The notes under the pieces are model-generated. The model made no database searches and had not been told where the DNA came from. It saw nothing but the letters and a program-made list of their open reading frames with translations. A stretch of 46,342 nucleotides of DNA from Acidobacteriaceae bacterium (lineage in GTDB: Bacteria; Acidobacteriota; Terriglobia; Terriglobales; Acidobacteriaceae), in assembly GCA_003151155.1 (NCBI GenBank), contig PLWX01000222.1:18964-65305 (forward strand). The letters are read 5' to 3'. Shown here in pieces: positions 8,293-16,804 of the stretch (within the stretch, counting starts at the first letter, position 1; each line of letters begins with the position of its first letter). Made by a program: the position numbers and the translations under genes.

Positions 8293-9279
8293 CTACACCA
8301 TCTCCGTTCCCCAGAGATCATGCAGGTGCACCACCCCTTGCAGCACCCCCGCCGCATCTACCACCGCCAGCGAGGTAATCTTCCTCTGCTCCATCAGATC
8401 CAGCGCCGCTGTCGCAAAGGCCTCCGGCAAAATCGTTCTTGGATTCGCGGTCATGCATTCACCCGCCGTCAACTCCAGCCCGTCTTTGCCGCGCTTCTCC
8501 AAAAGCCTTCGCAGATCGCCATCACTGATAATCCCCAGTAGCCGATCACCCTCCACCACCGTCGTCACGCCCAGCTTCTTGCGCGACATTTCATAAATCA
8601 CCGCTGGCATCTTCGTATCCGCCGTCACTCGCGGCACCGCATCGCCGCTGTGCATCAACGTGCTTACTCGCGCCAGCCGCTTGCCGAGCTTTCCGCCGGG
8701 ATGCAACTCCGCAAAATCCTTTTCTTCGAAGCCCCGCTTTTCCATCAATGCCATTGCCATCGCATCTCCCAGCGCCAGCATTGCTGTCGTCGACGCGGTC
8801 GGAGCCAGTCCAAGGGTGCAAGCTTCTTTCGCGATCGAACAATCCAGCGCGATATCCGCGGCTTGCGCCAGCGTCGATCGCTTCGCACCATCGGCATAAA
8901 GGTCGTCGCAGGTGAGAGAAATCAGCGGCACATTCAATCGCTTGATCGCCGGCAGCAGGTTCAGAATCTCTTCCGTCTCGCCGCTCGCCGAAAGCGCGAT
9001 GACCACATCCCCACGGGCAATCATTCCAAGATCGCCATGCATCGCCTCTGCCGGATGCAAGAACAATGCCGGGGCACCCGTCGAACTGAAGGTCGCGGCA
9101 ATCTTCCGTCCAATCAGTCCGCTCTTCCCCATGCCGGTAACCACCACGCGCCCGGCGCAGCCATCGAGCAGGTCCACCGCGCGCTGGAAATCCGCCGCCA
9201 TCGGCCCTGCGATCCGCTCCGCCAAATCATGCAGCGCAGCCGCCTCAATGCGTACAACGTTCTCGCCAGTTTTCGACAT
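8293..9279 (-). CDS. kdsD: KpsF/GutQ-family arabinose-5-phosphate isomerase
   Basis: 328 residues from the ATG MSKTGENVVRIEAAAL at 9279; the longer in-frame start at 9339 would add an unrelated 20 residues. The enzyme interconverts ribulose-5-phosphate and arabinose-5-phosphate, the first step to KDO for lipopolysaccharide. An N-terminal SIS domain is clear (VVVTGMGKSGLIGRKIAATF, then FLHPAEAMHGDLGMI and ALSASGETEEIL), followed by two CBS domains in the last 120 residues (TLMHSGDAVPRV…, and CMTANPRTILPE…). The order SIS-CBS-CBS and the length are those of KdsD/KpsF. Upstream lies a family B repeat. The gene stands alone, without KDO-pathway neighbours. Confidence 0.93.
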   Translation of the reverse strand: MSKTGENVVRIEAAALHDLAERIAGPMAADFQRAVDLLDGCAGRVVVTGMGKSGLIGRKIAATFSSTGAPALFLHPAEAMHGDLGMIARGDVVIALSASGETEEILNLLPAIKRLNVPLISLTCDDLYADGAKRSTLAQAADIALDCSIAKEACTLGLAPTASTTAMLALGDAMAMALMEKRGFEEKDFAELHPGGKLGKRLARVSTLMHSGDAVPRVTADTKMPAVIYEMSRKKLGVTTVVEGDRLLGIISDGDLRRLLEKRGKDGLELTAGECMTANPRTILPEAFATAALDLMEQRKITSLAVVDAAGVLQGVVHLHDLWGTEMV

Positions 9280-9386
9280 GGTCTTCAGCAAACAGGATGG
9301 TAACAAAACGCTCTCAAAATACCTATGCGCGAGGTTCAACGTAGATCATCGACCTCCGTCGCTCCAGTGCCGCAGGCACGGAATGT

Positions 9387-9454
9387 AATAGCCCAGCACG
9401 TGAGTGCTGGGAAGCTAGCTCAACACGACAGAGTCCCCTTCAGGGGACGGCATC
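9387..9454. repeat. palindromic intergenic repeat, family B, copy 2
   Basis: Stem CCCAGCAC-GTGA-GTGCTGGG followed by GTCCCC-TTCA-GGGGAC, matching the copy at 7446-7512. The two copies differ at paired positions of the first stem (CCACCAC versus CCAGCAC with matching partners). A short hairpin GTGCCGCAGGCAC (9367-9379) lies just before it. Confidence 0.85.
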
Positions 9455-9538
9455 CGATGCGGGAGATGCCGACATCACCTCGGTAACCTGTATTGTCCTT
9501 CCACCCGCGCGGCCTCGTTGGTACGATGTCCGCAATCC

Positions 9539-10693
9539 ATGGACATCGCCTACATCGCGCAGGGCCGTATCCATCTCAAACGTGGCGACGCCGCGCCCAA
9601 GATTATTGAATCGCAATTCGGACAGAACGTGCGACAGCGCTCCATCGATCTTGAAAAACGCAATGCCTGGAAGACCCAGGGCACCGGTTCGCAATTCATG
9701 CGCGGAGGCATGTTCGGCGCGCGCGCCAATCCCGAAGACATGCGTATCGTCGTCAACGGCCTCACCCGCCGCGGCGATGACTTCATCTATTCGCTGGAGA
9801 CCTCCGACATCGGCGGCATCTTCCGCCTCAGCAACGATGGCGTAAACGAACAGCGTCTGCTTCATACTGCCGACTATCGCGTGCGCGAAGTCATCTCCGA
9901 TGAAAAAGGCGAGCGCCTTGCCTGCGTCTTCGATCATCGCGGCTACAGCACCATCGCCGTCATGCGTGCCGACGGCTCCGAACCGTCCGAAGCCACCGAA
10001 GGCGACAGCAGCGACATGGCGCCCTCATGGGTACAGGGCGCAAGCGATCGCGTCCTCTTCCAGTCCGCTGGCATCGGCCGCAATGCTGCAGGCATGGCCA
10101 TCGCGCGCGGACCCTTTGCGATTCACGAACTCGATCTTGGCGCCAGCGAAGTGAAAACGATCCTGGAAGACTAGAAAAGCGACCTGATGAGTCCCAAGAT
10201 GGATTCTCGCGGACAGCTTTTCTACATCCAGCGTCCGTGGAAGAGTCCGTTCGCGAAGCCGCCGTGGTGGCGCGGCGTTCTTGACTTCCTGCTCTTCCCT
10301 TTCCGCCTGCTGTTCGCGCTGTTCCAGTTCTTGAATTTCTTTACCGTCCGCTACACCGGGAAAACCCTGACCAACTCCGGCGGAGCACAGCAACGCGAAG
10401 CCGATCTGAAACAGATGATGATCTGGGGCAACATGATCGACGCTCGACAGGCCGCCCGTAATCCCGGCAACGATGATGCTCCCGACCTTGTTCCCAAAGA
10501 TTGGGAACTCGTCTGCCGCGATCACACCGGAACTACTTCCACTCTCGCGCGTGGAGTCCTCAGCTTCGATCTTTGCAGTGATGGATCGTTGCTTTATACG
10601 AACGGCAGCGCCGTCTACCTCCGGTCCGTCGACGGCAAGACCGAACGCGTCGTAAAAGACGGTCTAATCTCGAAAGTCATCGCCCTCGCCTAA
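9539..10693 (+). pseudogene. TolB/WD40-like beta-propeller protein gene interrupted by an in-frame TAG
   Basis: One reading frame of about 385 codons is broken only by TAG at 10172-10174 (…TILED-stop-KSDLMSPKMD…). Both halves stay in the same frame and read as one protein. The first half has repeated propeller-blade features (VVNGLTRRGDDFIYSLE, GGIFRLSNDG, YRVREVISDEKGERLACVFD). The second continues with a blade (LMSPKMDSRGQLFYIQRPW), a hydrophobic region (VLDFLLFPFRLLFALFQFLNFF), and a final blade (GVLSFDLCSDGSLLYTNGS). A GAG to TAG change would explain the stop. The two halves could also be seen as ORFs 9539-10174 and 10187-10693, the latter with an ATG but no clear ribosome-binding site. 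No ribosome-binding site is clear at 9539 either. Function unknown. Confidence 0.8.
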
Positions 10694-10842
10694 TTCCCGG
10701 CGCCATGCGGGTGATGGGAGTCCACCTGCGAGGGATACGTCCATCACAGACACTCTCCCCGCCACACTGCTAAGCTTCACTTTCCAACAGCAATCGATCT
10801 TTGAAAACTGAACCTTCGGGATGCCTTCCGGCACAAAACAAG

Positions 10843-10903
10843 CACCTAACCTCTTTGTTTTGTGGATTTTGACACCTAACTATCTTTGTTTTCAAGATTT
10901 TGC
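10843..10903. repeat. two tandem imperfect repeats of about 30 bases
   Basis: Copy 1 (10843-10872) and copy 2 (10873-10903) share CACCTAAC, CTTTGTTTT and GATTTTG at matching spacing. They are AT-rich in a GC-rich surrounding and lie just downstream of the GMC oxidoreductase gene. A run of six G, A, six G follows at 10944-10956. No function can be assigned. Confidence 0.75.
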
Positions 10904-10960
10904 AGAAAATATACCGCCAACCTAATGAAAACAAAAGATCGATGGGGGGAGGGGGGTACC

Positions 10961-12625
10961 CTACCCGAGATCTCCGGCTCGCGCCCGCTCTGCGATGTGT
11001 TCGGCCGCGCGATACGCCAGCGCTTGGATCGTCGCCGTCGGTTGCTGCCGCCCCGAGGTTACGAAGTTGCTCCCGTCCACGATGAACAGGTTCTTCACAT
11101 CGTGCGCGTGGCCGAACGAATCCACCACCGAGCGCCGCGGATCGATCCCCATCCGGCACGTTCCCATCAGGTGACGCGACGGCATCACGTTGACCTCGGC
11201 TGGTTCCACTGGGAACGACCACACTTTCTGCGCCCCAGCCGCCTGCAGAATCTCCCGCTCCCGTTCGACCAGCCATTTCATGTTGGTCACGTCATCCGGA
11301 TGCCAGTCGTACGTGATGCGAACCCCCGGCAGCCCCCACGCATCTTTCAACTCCGGATCGAGCGACACATTGTTTCGCTCCATCGAAAGTGAAGTGGTAT
11401 GTGCGAGCAGCGTCATCGTGCGGGTGAAATATTGGCCGACCGCTTTCTTGAAATCGATCCCCCACTTCGGCACATCGTCCGGCATTCCCGAGAGCGCGAA
11501 GCCCGCCGGATAAAAATCGAAGCGCGCATCGATAGCCCCGCCGCCATAAAATCCGCGCCTTTTATCAGCGTCATAATAATCCTGCAGCACGCGGGTGACT
11601 TGCACGCTCTTGAACTCGTTCAGCGGATGCTCGAACAATCCGCACGATTCTGTGCCGTTGTCCCACATCAAATTCTTGCCGACCAGGCCGCTCGAATTCG
11701 CGAGCCCCTGCGGAAACAATTTCGATTTCGACATCAACAATAACTTCGAGGATTCCACGCCGTTCGCGCACAGCACTACGACTTTCGCCGGCTGAAAAAC
11801 TTCACGCTTCTGCTCATCAAAGTAGATCGCGCCGGTCACATGTCCCTTCGCGTTGGTTTCGACCTTCCGCACATACGAGTTCGGACGAATCTCGCAGCGC
11901 CCCGTCTTCTCCGCGATCGGGATCACGCTCACCAGCGTGCTCGACTTGGCTTTCATCTCGCAGCCAAACAGTTCGCACATCCCGCAGTGCGCGCACGCCC
12001 CGCGTCCTCGATAAGGCTGTGAAAGGATCGCCACCGGCGCTGGATAAGGATGCAATCCAAGCTTCTTAGCGCCTCGCTCGAAGAGCACACCCGACGACTT
12101 CACCGGCATCGGCGGTAATGGATAAGGCTTCGACCTCGGCGCTTCAAACGGGTTTGCGCCGCCGAGTCCCGAGATCCCAATCTCTTCCTCAGCTTTCGTG
12201 TAATAAGGTTCGAGATCGGAATATCGAATCGGCCAGTCGGCGAACGATGTGCCGGGAATCTCGCCGTAAATGCTTCGTTCGTTGAAATCGCTCTCGTGCA
12301 GCCGCCAGTAGTTCGCAGTGAAATGTACGGTTCCACCGCCGACTTGGCGTCCATACTCAATCGCCTTCAACGGCTTGGCCACTTCGTTCTCGTGCTTGCG
12401 ATAGGTGATCGGCTGCAGCTTCGTATTGTTGGTCAGCGCATTCTGCACCGCGTACTTGATCTCGTCGTGCCCGAAGTCCTGCTCCGTGAGATAAGGCCCT
12501 TGCTCCAGCACAACGACGCTGAACCCGGCAACTGCGAGTTCCTTGGCCATCACGCCGCCCGCCGCACCCGAACCCACTACCAGGAAATCGACAGTCTCCG
12601 ATGTTCGAAACTGTGCGCCTCTCAC
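10961..12625 (-). CDS. GMC-family FAD oxidoreductase (gluconate 2-dehydrogenase large-subunit-like)
   Basis: 554 residues. The start is a GTG at 12625 that overlaps the stop of the upstream subunit-3 gene as GTGA, indicating translational coupling. An FAD-binding Rossmann motif is at residues 16-43 (VVGSGAAGGVMAKELAVAG…VLEQG). A Cys-rich stretch near 210 (ACAHCGMCELFGC) is like that in membrane-associated sugar-acid and sugar dehydrogenases of this family. The C-terminal GMC domain carries MPSRHLMGTCRMG with the active-site histidine, and the closing FVTSGRQQPTATIQALA. It should oxidise a sugar, sugar acid or alcohol at the periplasmic face. The cytochrome c subunit usual for gluconate dehydrogenase is not next to it. 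Confidence 0.9.
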   Translation of the reverse strand: MRGAQFRTSETVDFLVVGSGAAGGVMAKELAVAGFSVVVLEQGPYLTEQDFGHDEIKYAVQNALTNNTKLQPITYRKHENEVAKPLKAIEYGRQVGGGTVHFTANYWRLHESDFNERSIYGEIPGTSFADWPIRYSDLEPYYTKAEEEIGISGLGGANPFEAPRSKPYPLPPMPVKSSGVLFERGAKKLGLHPYPAPVAILSQPYRGRGACAHCGMCELFGCEMKAKSSTLVSVIPIAEKTGRCEIRPNSYVRKVETNAKGHVTGAIYFDEQKREVFQPAKVVVLCANGVESSKLLLMSKSKLFPQGLANSSGLVGKNLMWDNGTESCGLFEHPLNEFKSVQVTRVLQDYYDADKRRGFYGGGAIDARFDFYPAGFALSGMPDDVPKWGIDFKKAVGQYFTRTMTLLAHTTSLSMERNNVSLDPELKDAWGLPGVRITYDWHPDDVTNMKWLVEREREILQAAGAQKVWSFPVEPAEVNVMPSRHLMGTCRMGIDPRRSVVDSFGHAHDVKNLFIVDGSNFVTSGRQQPTATIQALAYRAAEHIAERARAGDLG

Positions 12626-13170
12626 TTGGCCTCCGCATCGTAGAAGCCAAACGGCGGCTCGAAATAACCGGCATCATCGAACCCGATATATTTCCAGCCC
12701 ACGTTGTTGCGGTTGCCGCCATATTCCGGGCTGCCGAGCCACGCCAGCACGGTGTGAGTACGAAGCAGGGCGAAGAAGTCCGTGGATTCGATCGCATGCA
12801 AAAGTTGTATTTGCTGCGCAGGTGTCAGGGTCGCGAACGATGTCGATCCAGGAAACATCTGTCCGTGACGGTGATCCAGATCGGCGAGGCCATCGCGATA
12901 GGCTTGCTGTTTATCAGCCGCAAACGTCTTCAACGCACGATCGATGAAGTACACAGCCCCCGCTTCTGTCGCCCCTGGTCCATCGTCCGACGGAACGATC
13001 TGCGCAGCAATCGCGCTGACGTCCTGCGCCGTGCGAGCATCAAGGTATTCGAAGCCAGCGGGTGTCGACTGCGCGACTGCGCTATGTGCGTGCTGCTGCG
13101 CGGAAGCAATCACCGCCCAGCCAGCCACACCAAGAGAGCCGAGGATCCAATCACGACGAGTGATGTTCAT
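12622..13170 (-). CDS. gluconate 2-dehydrogenase subunit 3-like protein, Tat-exported
   Basis: 182 residues. The ATG at 13170 has GGAG six bases upstream, preferred over an in-frame start at 13206. A twin-arginine signal is present at the start (TRRDWILGSLGVAGWAVIAS). The mature domain has LDARTAQDVSAIAAQIVP, DDGPGATEAGAVYFIDRAL, and the conserved end HTVLAWLGSPEYGGNRNNVGWKYIGF typical of the gluconate 2-dehydrogenase subunit-3 family, which escorts or anchors the flavin subunit in the periplasm. It overlaps the GMC gene by four bases, so the two are one unit. Tat export here suits co-export of the folded FAD-loaded partner, which itself has no signal. Confidence 0.88.
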   Translation of the reverse strand: MNITRRDWILGSLGVAGWAVIASAQQHAHSAVAQSTPAGFEYLDARTAQDVSAIAAQIVPSDDGPGATEAGAVYFIDRALKTFAADKQQAYRDGLADLDHRHGQMFPGSTSFATLTPAQQIQLLHAIESTDFFALLRTHTVLAWLGSPEYGGNRNNVGWKYIGFDDAGYFEPPFGFYDAEAK

Positions 13171-13224
13171 GGAGTGCTCCGCATCTTGCCCGACCGGAGC
13201 CTGCAACGCAACGGGAATTTATGG

Positions 13225-13410
13225 CTAGTCGCTATGAGCCTCGTCGATGACGTTCTTAAACTGGATCGTGCTGACGTTGCAGGAGAGGATCGGATTGCCG
13301 AGCATGTCGCAAAGTGGTTCAGCACAGCAACTAGCCACCATCCTGCCATTCTTCAGCGTGGTGAGCGGCGAGACGAGTGTCTTCTTAGGTGGTTTTTGAG
13401 CGTGGTGCAT
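13225..13410 (-). CDS. possible small cysteine-containing protein upstream of the gluconate-dehydrogenase-like pair
   Basis: 61 residues, from ATG at 13410 with GAGG six bases upstream; the frame could extend to 13479. It begins MHHAQKPPKKTLVSPLTT and contains a CC pair and two further cysteines (MVASCCAEPLCDM, PILSC). No domain is recognised. It ends 55 bases before the subunit-3 start on the same strand, so it could be the first gene of that unit. Support is only the ribosome-binding site, position and an even composition; it may be a chance frame. Confidence 0.35.
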   Translation of the reverse strand: MHHAQKPPKKTLVSPLTTLKNGRMVASCCAEPLCDMLGNPILSCNVSTIQFKNVIDEAHSD

Positions 13411-13553
13411 CTGCAGCCTCAGTACTTTGAACTCTAGGATTCCATGAGCCCTACCGCATTTACACAGCACCGCTGTCATTCCTCTATCTTAAGACAGGCG
13501 GCAATCCCAATGACAAGGGTACGAACGTTCCTGACGAAATCGGCTGCTTACGC

Positions 13554-14003
13554 ATGACAACCTACGAGATCCATCGCAAGCAATGGGTACCGCAACCGCT
13601 GGAGAAGATCTTCGAGTTCTTCGCCAAGGCTGAGAACCTTGAAGAACTGACTCCGCCGTTCCTCCATTTCCAGATCACGCTCGCTCCCCCGCGCATGGAA
13701 GCAGGCGCGCGGATTGAGTACAAGCTACGTGTCCACGGCCTCCCCATCCATTGGCGCACCATCATCGAAGAGTGGGATCCGCCGAAGCAGTTCGTCGATC
13801 ACCAGGCGAAAGGTCCGCACGAGCTGTGGCACCACACTCATCGTTTCTGGACGGAGAACGGTGGCACGTGGATCGAAGACACGGTCCGCTATGCACTTCC
13901 CTTTGGACCGATCGGCAGGATCGTGAACCGCGTCATGGTCTCGCGGGATGTGAATGCAATCTTCGATTACCGCGAGCGGAGAGTTCGCGAATTGTTCGGG
14001 TAG
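13554..14003 (+). CDS. SRPBCC-family (START-like) ligand-binding protein
   Basis: 149 residues beginning MTTYEIHRKQWVPQPLEKIF. The pattern is that of the SRPBCC helix-grip fold: an N-terminal strand leading to PLEKIFEFFAKAENLEELTPPFL, long paired strands (GARIEYKLRVHGLPIHWRTIIEEWDPP), then GTWIEDTVRYALPFGPIGRI and a C-terminal helix with repeated arginines (IFDYRERRVRELF) that closes the pocket. Members of this subgroup often lie beside epimerases or cyclases and bind hydrophobic ligands. There is no signal peptide, so it is cytoplasmic. No strong ribosome-binding site is visible. It converges with the Smr gene, with three bases between the stops. Confidence 0.85.
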   Translation: MTTYEIHRKQWVPQPLEKIFEFFAKAENLEELTPPFLHFQITLAPPRMEAGARIEYKLRVHGLPIHWRTIIEEWDPPKQFVDHQAKGPHELWHHTHRFWTENGGTWIEDTVRYALPFGPIGRIVNRVMVSRDVNAIFDYRERRVRELFG

Positions 14004-14005
14004 CG

Positions 14006-14350
14006 TCAAAACCAAACCACGGTGATACCGCGATTCTTGCGCCCGAGATCAGAGTCCTGCTTCAGTATGGGATAACGCTTGATGCGAGACCAGGTATCGC
14101 TGTCGCTGACCGCCCAATTCTCGCCGAAGACGACAGCGGCAATCTCGCCACGCTGCTTCATCTGTTGCAGAGAACTCCCGACAGCGAGTCGAATCTCGCC
14201 GCCCACACCGCTCGATCCGTAACCGTGAATCAGCTTCACACCCTTGTGTCCTGTACGCCGCGCTGCATCCAGCTCGCGCATCATGTTCTGCCGCGCCTGC
14301 TCGACGGTCGGCAGCCCTTGTTCCAGATTGACGATCTTGAGCACGCTCAC
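14006..14350 (-). CDS. Smr-domain protein
   Basis: 114 residues with a GTG start at 14350 overlapping the kinase stop as GTGA. Smr domains (as in the MutS2 C-terminus) bind branched nucleic acid and some cleave DNA or RNA. The core is visible: VNLEQGLPTVEQARQNMMRE, then KGVKLIHGYGSSGVGGEIR, which contains the family's HGxGxG-like loop with an inserted Ser, then a strand-helix with the basic and aromatic end. The domain stands alone without a MutS part. Its coupling to a sugar kinase is not functionally obvious and may simply be operon hitch-hiking. Confidence 0.8.
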   Translation of the reverse strand: MSVLKIVNLEQGLPTVEQARQNMMRELDAARRTGHKGVKLIHGYGSSGVGGEIRLAVGSSLQQMKQRGEIAAVVFGENWAVSDSDTWSRIKRYPILKQDSDLGRKNRGITVVWF

Positions 14351-15249
14351 TGGCCGCGGGCTCGCAGCTTCGCAATCTCCGCCTCTTCGATCGGCGGGGT
14401 CGCGCCCGATTTGCTGGCCACCCAGGCTCCCATGCGGTTCGCCGCGTCGTTCATCGTCGCCAGGTCCGACCCGCGCAGGTAATGATGGACCATGGTTGCA
14501 GTGAAGGCATCGCCCGCACCCACCGTATCCGCCACCTTAACGAGATATCCCGCATGCTCGTGATGTCCACTTGGACTAACCAACATGCTCCCCGCACCGC
14601 CGCGAGTAATGCAGACCAGCTTCAATCCGAAGCGCTCGCACATCCATTCCGCTGCGCCCCGCTCCGCCAACTCAGGCGCGTGTAAGGCTCTCATCACGAG
14701 CGGAACCTCCTCGTGATTCAGCTTCAGGATGGTGGCCGACTTGGCCGAGGCTTCTAACACGTCCGGCGAGTAAAACGCTTGGCGCAGGTTCACATCGAAC
14801 ACGCGCACCGAACCCTGGCGAGTGGCTCGCAGGAACTGCTGGATTGTGGCGCGCGATGCTGGCTCACGTTGTGCTAACGAGCCAAAACAAACTGCGTCTG
14901 CACGAGCGGCGAGTGCCTTCAGTTCGGGAGTCCACTCGATAAAGTCCCATGCTACGGACTTCGTAATCTCGAAACGGGGTTGGCCGTCGCTCCCAAGTTG
15001 AACCTTCACGGTCCCGGTCGGATGCATTGTGCAGCGCTGCAGATGAGAAGTGTCGAGACCAAGGCTCTTGAGTCGGCTTTCAACTTCCGCACCGAGCTCG
15101 TCGTCGCCGATGCGGCTGGCAACCACACCTTCTTCACCGAGCAAGCTGCTGATGTATGCGAAGTTGGCGGGCGCGCCACCTAACTGCTTGTGGGTGGGAA
15201 ACACATCCCAAAGCACCTCGCCCAAACCGACAATGGTGAGCTTACTCAT
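14347..15249 (-). CDS. PfkB-family carbohydrate kinase, probable fructokinase
   Basis: 300 residues from the ATG MSKLTIVGLGEVLWDVFP at 15249; a longer frame to 15393 runs inside the GH32 gene and is rejected. The ribokinase-fold signatures are present: LGGAPANFAYISSLLG with the sugar-binding Gly pair near residue 24, RIGDDELG, and DTVGAGDAFTA with the catalytic Asp at about 247. GEVLWDVFP and the A-N-F-A-Y pattern are typical of bacterial fructokinases, which phosphorylate fructose to fructose-6-phosphate. The start overlaps the end of the GH32 gene by eight bases and the stop overlaps the Smr gene, so it is in the same operon. Context (GH32 plus sugar porter) supports fructose as substrate. 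Confidence 0.9.
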   Translation of the reverse strand: MSKLTIVGLGEVLWDVFPTHKQLGGAPANFAYISSLLGEEGVVASRIGDDELGAEVESRLKSLGLDTSHLQRCTMHPTGTVKVQLGSDGQPRFEITKSVAWDFIEWTPELKALAARADAVCFGSLAQREPASRATIQQFLRATRQGSVRVFDVNLRQAFYSPDVLEASAKSATILKLNHEEVPLVMRALHAPELAERGAAEWMCERFGLKLVCITRGGAGSMLVSPSGHHEHAGYLVKVADTVGAGDAFTATMVHHYLRGSDLATMNDAANRMGAWVASKSGATPPIEEAEIAKLRARGQ

Positions 15250-16804
15250 GCGCCTTCTGCCCTTGCCATACGGATCGAAGACTCCAGATTCGAAGCGATA
15301 CGACCTTCGCCTGCGGGGAATCCCAAAAAACTTCGATTTCCTTACTTTCTTCAGAAGGATAGATGCGGTCGGTAAGCACAGCTTCGCCGCCATTCACGAA
15401 TGCCTCAACACTCGAACGGTCGAGGTAGATGTGCAGTTTCCGCTCTTTCGCGTTTAGGACGGGCGCAAGATGACGACCCGCAAAGTCTTTCGAAAAGGCT
15501 GCCTCTCCGGAATGGGTGCGGTCGATGAACGCGGATTTCTCAGACGGGGAGAAACCGACCAGCGTTTCCTGCTGCGGCCCCTTCCTAAGGCGAACGCCCA
15601 TGGTTCCTGTCGAGGCGGACTGGAATTCGATTTCAACTTCCAACAGCTCGCCATGCACCGCAGCCTTCTTCAGGCGCTGATTCGCCTCATCGACCGATAT
15701 CGAGCCCGTGTCGAGTAGCTTTTCGTTCCTCAGCTTTTCCGTCTCGGCAATCGGCGTTTGCACCATTCGCAGCTGCCCTGCAACGTTGCGAAGATGTAGT
15801 TCTCGCGGCAGCGATTGCGCGCCGCGCCACAGCACGGTTGGTTCTTTATTGGCGTATTGCCAGTTACCGATCCATCCCATCCACACGGTGCGATCGTCGC
15901 CGGCAGGCATCGACGAGAATCGATGCGTTGCATAAAAATCCTTGCCGTAGTCGGCCCACAAGGTCGGGGTTTCATCCGCGGTGAATTTCTGGCCATCGAA
16001 GGAGCCAAGCAGGTAACGCGTGCCAGTTCCCCCCGCAGGCGCACCGGGATTGCGATTAACCGCCAGCACCCACTTAGTCTCTGACGTACCCTCGATCGAC
16101 AGCTCAAACAGGTCGGGACACTCCCATTGACCCTCGGAGTCTCCAGCGGGGCCAAAGGTGGATTCCAGCTTCCAGTGCTTCAGATCCTTGGAGTCGAACA
16201 GCTCGAGCTGGCGTTCATCGGCAAGCACCGCAACCATTACCCATTTCTTCTGTGGCTCGTACCAGAACACTTTCGGATCGCGAAAGTCCGGCTTATCAAG
16301 ATCGGCGATCGGATTTCCCGAATACTCCGTCCATGTACGTCCGCGATCGTTACTGTACGCAAGATGCTGGTCCTGATGTTCCTTACCTTGCGCATCTTTG
16401 GCGGCAGCGGTGAAAATCGCCAGCAAGCAGGATGGATCGCCTTCCGACACGACACACAGACCGCTCACATTGTTACGGTCGATAACCACGCTGCCGGAAT
16501 AGATCATGTACTTCCCAACTGCTTCTGGGATCGCGACCGGCAGGTGCTTCCAATGCAGCATGTCGTCGCTGACGGCATGGCCCCAACTCATGTGTCCCCA
16601 GACGCTGCCTTCGGGATTGTATTGATAAAAGAGGTGATACTCGCCCTTGTAAAAGACAAGTCCGTTGGGATCGTTCATGAAATTCTTAGCGGGCGTGAAG
16701 TGATATTGCGGACGCCACGGCTCGTCGTATGCGGATTGTGCGAACGACGGCAACGACGCGAGGCAAAGCGCGCACGCCAGGAATCGAAAAAGCACGCGAC
16801 TCAT
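15242..16804 (-). CDS. secreted GH32 glycoside hydrolase (levanase/inulinase/invertase type)
   Basis: 520 residues. The ATG at 16804 overlaps the transporter's TGA as ATGA. A signal peptide ends near LPSFA/QSA. The five-bladed propeller signatures of GH32 are present: MNDPNG with nucleophile Asp45, FRDPK with the transition-state Asp176, and the general acid in WECPD (Glu228). The C-terminal beta-sandwich follows (LHIYLDRSSVEAFVNGGEAV, the usual conserved end). It should release fructose from sucrose, inulin or levan in the periplasm. With the sugar porter upstream and fructokinase downstream it forms a fructan/sucrose use operon. Exo-acting enzymes of this length are common, but the exact substrate cannot be read. 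Confidence 0.95.
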   Translation of the reverse strand: MSRVLFRFLACALCLASLPSFAQSAYDEPWRPQYHFTPAKNFMNDPNGLVFYKGEYHLFYQYNPEGSVWGHMSWGHAVSDDMLHWKHLPVAIPEAVGKYMIYSGSVVIDRNNVSGLCVVSEGDPSCLLAIFTAAAKDAQGKEHQDQHLAYSNDRGRTWTEYSGNPIADLDKPDFRDPKVFWYEPQKKWVMVAVLADERQLELFDSKDLKHWKLESTFGPAGDSEGQWECPDLFELSIEGTSETKWVLAVNRNPGAPAGGTGTRYLLGSFDGQKFTADETPTLWADYGKDFYATHRFSSMPAGDDRTVWMGWIGNWQYANKEPTVLWRGAQSLPRELHLRNVAGQLRMVQTPIAETEKLRNEKLLDTGSISVDEANQRLKKAAVHGELLEVEIEFQSASTGTMGVRLRKGPQQETLVGFSPSEKSAFIDRTHSGEAAFSKDFAGRHLAPVLNAKERKLHIYLDRSSVEAFVNGGEAVLTDRIYPSEESKEIEVFWDSPQAKVVSLRIWSLRSVWQGQKAHE

